Source: Cacajao melanocephalus
Lineage: Eukaryota; Chordata; Mammalia; Primates; Pitheciidae
NCBI GenBank assembly: GCA_963573385.1
Contig: CAUYLG010059292.1
Coordinates: 1-64,000 of the forward strand
DNA: 64,000 nt
Direction of reading: 5' to 3'
The notes under the pieces are model-generated. The model had not been told where the DNA came from. It did not search any database and saw only the letters and a list, made by a program, of their open reading frames with translations. This document shows positions 60,674-64,000 of the stretch, piece after piece. Each line of letters opens with the position of its first letter. Within the stretch, counting starts at the first letter, position 1. The position numbers were made by a program, and so were the translations under genes.

Positions 60674-60971
60674 GGCTGGGCGAGGTTGCTCACACCTGTA
60701 ATCCCAGCACTTTGGGAGGCCGAGGCAGGCAGATCATGAAGTCAGGAGATTGAGACCATCCTGACCAACATGGTGAAACTCTGCCTCTACTAAAATACAA
60801 AAAAATTGGCCAGGCATGGTGGTGGGCACCTGTAGTGCCAGCTACTTGGGAGGCGGAGGCAGGAGAATCGCTTGAACCCGGGAGGCGGAGATTGCCATGA
60901 GCCGAGATCGTTGCACTCCAGCCTGGCGACAGAGCAAGACTCCGTCTAAAAAAAAAAAAAAAAAAAAAAAA
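60674..60971 (+). repeat. AluSc/Y, clean target-site duplication
   Basis: AAAAGTGAGCACA before (60661) and after (60968); 25-A tail; low divergence. Confidence 0.92.
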
Positions 60972-61195
60972 GTGAGCACACGTCTTCTGCCCAGACTTCC
61001 ACCAGCCCAACCTCAGTGCAAGAGAAACCAGGAAATGCAGAGGAGTTCATAAGCAATCACAAGAAACCCTGCCCCAGAGCCTCCCTCTGTGCTTTGTAAG
61101 CCCAACATCTGAGCCCAGAGGGGAGCCAAGTCCTTGGAGACAGTTTAAATCCTGGCTTGGCAGCTTGCTCCCTGGGTGGCCTCAGGCCGTGCATC

Positions 61196-61620
61196 AGTCA
61201 GGGTCCCACCAGGAAACAGATGGCACATCTAGAATATGAATTTCAAGGGGATGCATTTACAGAAGAACTATTTGCAAAGATAATGCAGTAAGTAGATTCT
61301 AGGAGCATCTTCTGGCCGAAGGAGACACAACTAGGGAGTGATTGGTGGGTCCCAGTAGGAGACAGTCAATGAGAATTCACCCTGAATAAACAATGTCCTT
61401 CACAGGAGGGACACAGCCTGCCAGAGGGACCTCACAGGGAGGGGCCAGAGGAATAAGCATCACATCTTCGCTTGCTGCTTCCTGTCTCTGCTAGGGCTCC
61501 CCACTGGCTAAATCCAACAGAAGCCATAAGACCCAGGAAGACACTGGTTCATCCAAACAAGTCAGCCTCCCAGGGCAGAATGGATAATAGCTCCGATGGA
61601 ACAAATGGACACTATGTGGC
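61196..61620 (+). repeat. Interspersed repeat of unassigned family
   Basis: Begins GTCAGGGTCCCACCAGGAAA and continues through GGCCAGAGGAATAAGCATCA and GTCAGCCTCCCAGGGCAGA, a familiar ancient mammalian repeat, name not recalled. Confidence 0.4.
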
Positions 61621-61639
61621 AGGGACAACTGATTTTTGT

Positions 61640-61770
61640 TATGGGAGCCTGCTTTTCCTAATCTGTAAAATAAGAATGCTAACACCTGCCTCATTGCATT
61701 GTTGAAAGTAAACAGAATAATATATGTAAATACCTGGCACAGAATAGGGCCTTGGTGAATGCTGGTTTCT
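61640..61770 (+). repeat. MIR
   Basis: TCCTAATCTGTAAAATAAGA, ACCTGGCACAGAATAGGGCC. Confidence 0.7.
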
Positions 61771-61919
61771 CAGTGTCTGAAAGCACTTTTCAGTCCAGTG
61801 GTTCCCAGCCCAGGATGTACCAACTATTCTAAAGTCTGGTATGGAATTCTCAACAAATTCGACAAACAAATGTTCTTTTTCTAAATCACTCCCACTTTTG
61901 AGCTTCTTCTGTATGTCAA

Positions 61920-62065
61920 GTATTTCATAGTTTGTCTCATTTCAACCTCATGATATTTTCCTAAGTGTCATGGCTAACAAATTGGGACTGGCACAGAAAG
62001 ATGAAGTCACCCATTCATGGTCACGAAGCCAGTTTGTGGGTCTGGCCCCAATGCCCACTGCTAGT
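61920..62065 (-). repeat. MIR
   Basis: Reverse MIR: AAATTGGGACTGGCACAGAA, GTCACGAAGCCAGTTTGTGG. Confidence 0.65.
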
Positions 62066-62327
62066 CCTCCCTGTTCTACTCCAATTTCTGAAGATGTGTG
62101 TGCAGTGAATAGATAAAACAGGGGATCCTGAAATGCCGGTGTTTGAGAACTTTCCCTACTGGGAAGGGAGGCAAATGCAAATGCACTCAAAGTTGAGGAC
62201 CATGTCTTTCCAAAGGCCTCATATAGCCACCATAGGCTCCAGGAAGTGCCTCCTACTCATCAGGGTGCCTCTGTGGCCTCCACATCTGAACTCACTCACT
62301 CACCGTGCTGCTGCTGGTTAATTTCAG

Positions 62328-62396
62328 GTTATCCGTCTCCAGCTCCATCTGACAGGCTCAACACCAGCAGTGCAGAGACTGAGCTCTGGGAACCAG
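62328..62396 (+). CDS. CD6: CD6 coding exon 2
   Basis: A 69-nt exon, phase 1 in and phase 1 out, bounded by TTTCAG and GTGAGC-type sites (donor GTGAG at 62397). It completes Gly17 and encodes residues 18-39, YPSPAPSDRLNTSSAETELW then EP, the short linker between the signal peptide and the first SRCR domain. One N-glycosylation sequon, N28-T-S. The human counterpart differs, from memory, by His for Tyr18, Pro for Ser24, Gln for Arg26 and Ser for Thr33. Signal cleavage in human CD6 falls near the DQLNTSS equivalent (residues 25-31). Confidence 0.94.
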
Positions 62397-62643
62397 GTGA
62401 GCAAACATTCTCTCTGGGGGTCCATGGTCAGCTTTCTGTAGGTGGTCCCCCAGGGTAATAAGAAGGGCAATGGACATTTAGGATACCAGGGAGGCTCCCT
62501 GACTCCAGACAACACTTCCTCCTGACTCATCACCTGAGGTTCCACTATTAATTCACTTTGAGATCTTAAAACTACCATTTTTGAGAGCCTACTAATAAGT
62601 CACATACAGATGGTCAGGTATGACTGGAGCATTTTTTAAAATT

Positions 62644-62787
62644 CAGTCCCCATAGAGACTGCCAAAAATTGCCAATGCTGACTATATTTCAAGTCGTCAT
62701 AGTGGGGTATTGGGAAAAGTGTTCAATTAGCAATAATCACGCCTCGGATAAACCGCATTGGCTACGATACTGCCACTGCACAAAGCT
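62644..62787 (-). pseudogene. U4 snRNA retrocopy, full length
   Basis: 144 nt that align without gaps to the whole of U4 snRNA on the minus strand, from AGCTTTG at 62787 to the final GACTG at 62644. I count about ten differences from the human sequence as I remember it. One is A33 to C (base 62755), in the kink-turn bound by the 15.5K/SNU13 protein; another lies beside the Sm site. The copy is flanked by 12-bp direct repeats (CTGGAGCATTTT at 62624-62635 and 62791-62802), with a TT/AAAA cut site and short A-rich tail, so it is L1-mobilised and lacks a snRNA promoter. Confidence 0.95.
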
Positions 62788-63394
62788 TGGCTGGAGCATT
62801 TTAAGGGGATTTGTTGAGAACAAGCTGAAGAGCTCTTGGTGGGGGTGTCAGGGTTCCACCAGATGGGTCCTTGATTTACTCAATAGACATTTATTAAGGA
62901 CCTACTCTGTGCAAAGCTGTATGCTAGCACTGGGGGTGCAATCCTGAGCCAAAAGGGGCCGGTGGTTCCCAAAGAAGGGGGTCTGGGGAAGTGAGAACCA
63001 CCATCAGCTGAAGCAATCCATCGTCAACTCCACAGCCAGCCCCTTGCCAATCCTCCAGTGTTCTTTGGTCACTGTGACAGCTGCTAGGACAGTACCCTCA
63101 GAGGAGGAGAAGGGAGAGGGAGAGGGAGAAGCAACCCAGAACTCTCCCTTTCTTTTACAAAAAGGTGCCTCTGGAGACAGGAGCAACTGAGGAGGATTTG
63201 TGGGGGCTGGACCCCTGGTTGTCTGTAACCCATCTTAACCTCTAGAGTCACTCCTGAGCCCCACCTGCTCCTGACTCTAAGGAGAACCACAGGGTCGGGC
63301 CCAGGGGTGGGGCTAGGGACCAAGTGTAGGGGTGGAGTCTACAGGCCAGATCCAGATCAAGGCGGGCTCAGGATGAGCCAGCCCAGCTCCATTT

Positions 63395-63476
63395 TGCAGA
63401 TTGGAAAGCTGAGACCCAGAGCCAGGTAGGGCGTTGTCAAAGATCACGCAGAGTCAGTGCAAGAGCCTGGGCAACC
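63395..63476 (-). repeat. MIR-like fragment next to CD6 exon 3
   Basis: CCATTTTGCAGATTGGAAAG, CTGAGACCCAGAGCCAGG; ends about 50 bp before the exon. Confidence 0.55.
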
Positions 63477-63523
63477 GCGCGCCCGGGCCCCACCGCTCTC
63501 AGTTCTCTCGTCTGACACTGCAG

Positions 63524-63874
63524 GTGAGCGGCTCCGGGTCCGTCTGACAAACGGTAGCAGCGGCTGCAGCGGGACGGTGGAGGTCCGGCTCGAGGCGTCC
63601 TGGGAGCCCGCGTGCGGGGCGCTGTGGGAAGGCCGGGCAGCCGAGGCCGTGTGCCGCGCGCTGGGCTGCGGCGGGGCGGAGGCCGCCTCCCAGCTCGCCC
63701 CGCCGACCCCCGAGCCGCCGCCCCCGCCTGCAGCCGGGAACGCCAGCACCGACGCGAACGCCACCCAGGCTGGGGCGCCCGCCCTCCTGTGCAGCGGCGC
63801 CGAGTGGCAGCTCTGCGAGGTGGTGGAGCACGCGTGCCGCAGCGACGGGAGGCCGGCCCGGGTCACCTGTGAAG
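63524..63874 (+). CDS. CD6: CD6 coding exon 3, first SRCR domain
   Basis: A 351-nt symmetric phase-1 exon encoding one complete scavenger-receptor cysteine-rich domain, residues 40-157, the standard one-exon-per-domain layout of this family. Eight cysteines (54, 70, 83, 88, 129, 137, 144, 155) make it a group B domain. It shows the usual [17 protein letters not shown] and [17 protein letters not shown] blocks and ends [16 protein letters not shown] Pro/Ala-rich insertion (about residues 98-126) between Cys88 and Cys129 carries sequons N112-A-S and N118-A-T; another is N49-G-S. In humans domain 1 carries the itolizumab epitope, whereas CD166 binds domain 3. The exon is CpG-rich. The donor after 63874 is GTACA. 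Domains 2-3, the transmembrane helix and tail lie beyond the window. Confidence 0.97.
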
Positions 63875-64000
63875 GTACAAGCGCACCCCCTACCCAGGCC
63901 CCCACCTGCCCCACTGCCCAGGCCTTCAGCCCCTGCCCCTGGCTCCAGCCCCTGGACCCAAGCCTCGCCCTCCTGACCTCCATCCCCAGCGCCTACCAGC
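63875..64000 (+). other. CD6: Start of CD6 intron 3
   Basis: C-rich sequence after the exon 3 donor, with many CCCCTG/CCAGGC repeats. No exon 4 sequence is recognisable before the window ends. Confidence 0.8.

Larger units (their letters stand above)
62397..63523 (+). other. CD6: CD6 intron 2
   Basis: Intron of 1127 bp with GTGAG donor and CTGCAG acceptor, phase 1. It contains a full-length U4 snRNA retrocopy on the minus strand (62644-62787), an ancient repeat tail near 62870-62950 and a MIR-like fragment at 63395-63475. No Alu. Confidence 0.93.

Overview
The window is nuclear DNA from a primate. It holds about 50 Alu insertions, primate-type and older L1, MIR, L2, MaLR LTRs and hAT DNA transposons, and the exons of two vertebrate genes with consensus splice sites. 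The exon translations are clearly orthologous to human SLC15A3 and CD6 but not identical. From memory, CD6 differs from human at roughly 18 of the first 156 residues, which is more than I would expect for an ape. A New World or Old World monkey is plausible, but I cannot settle the species from the sequence.

Layout: bases 1-6152 carry the 5' part of SLC15A3 on the minus strand (coding exon 2 at 1465-1754, intron 1, coding exon 1 at 5589-6152 in a CpG island). A long polypyrimidine flank follows, then a cluster of interferon-type (IRF/ISRE-like) motifs at 6.75-6.92 kb. Bases 6.9-26.9 kb are intergenic and repeat-rich. They include a MaLR LTR, an MLT1 LTR, MER20, a 3.4-kb hAT transposon remnant broken up by L1 and Alu copies, and a decayed class I endogenous retrovirus pol fragment. 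The CD6 promoter, a 9-codon upstream ORF and exon 1 (start codon 27179) sit in a 4.5-kb Alu-free stretch. About 35 kb of CD6 intron 1 follow, containing a U6 snRNA pseudogene, a second MLT1-type LTR, L1 pieces, a TG minisatellite and several inverted repeats. CD6 exon 2 is at 62328-62396. Intron 2 carries a full-length U4 snRNA retrocopy. Exon 3 (63524-63874) encodes the first SRCR domain. Both genes run off the window.

The genes are divergent neighbours that do not share a pathway in any obvious way. SLC15A3 is a lysosomal proton-coupled histidine/peptide transporter of myeloid cells; CD6 is a T-cell surface SRCR receptor. The order and spacing (start codons about 21 kb apart, head to head) match human chromosome 11q12.

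I found no undescribed biological system. The best leads are mechanistic: a likely templated insertion inside an LTR, a U4 retrocopy with textbook L1 hallmarks and a mutated 15.5K-binding kink-turn, an Alu and a U6 copy inserted at the same L1 endonuclease site, a short upstream ORF with a better start context than CD6 itself, an IRF-motif cluster upstream of SLC15A3, and two unexplained inverted repeats.
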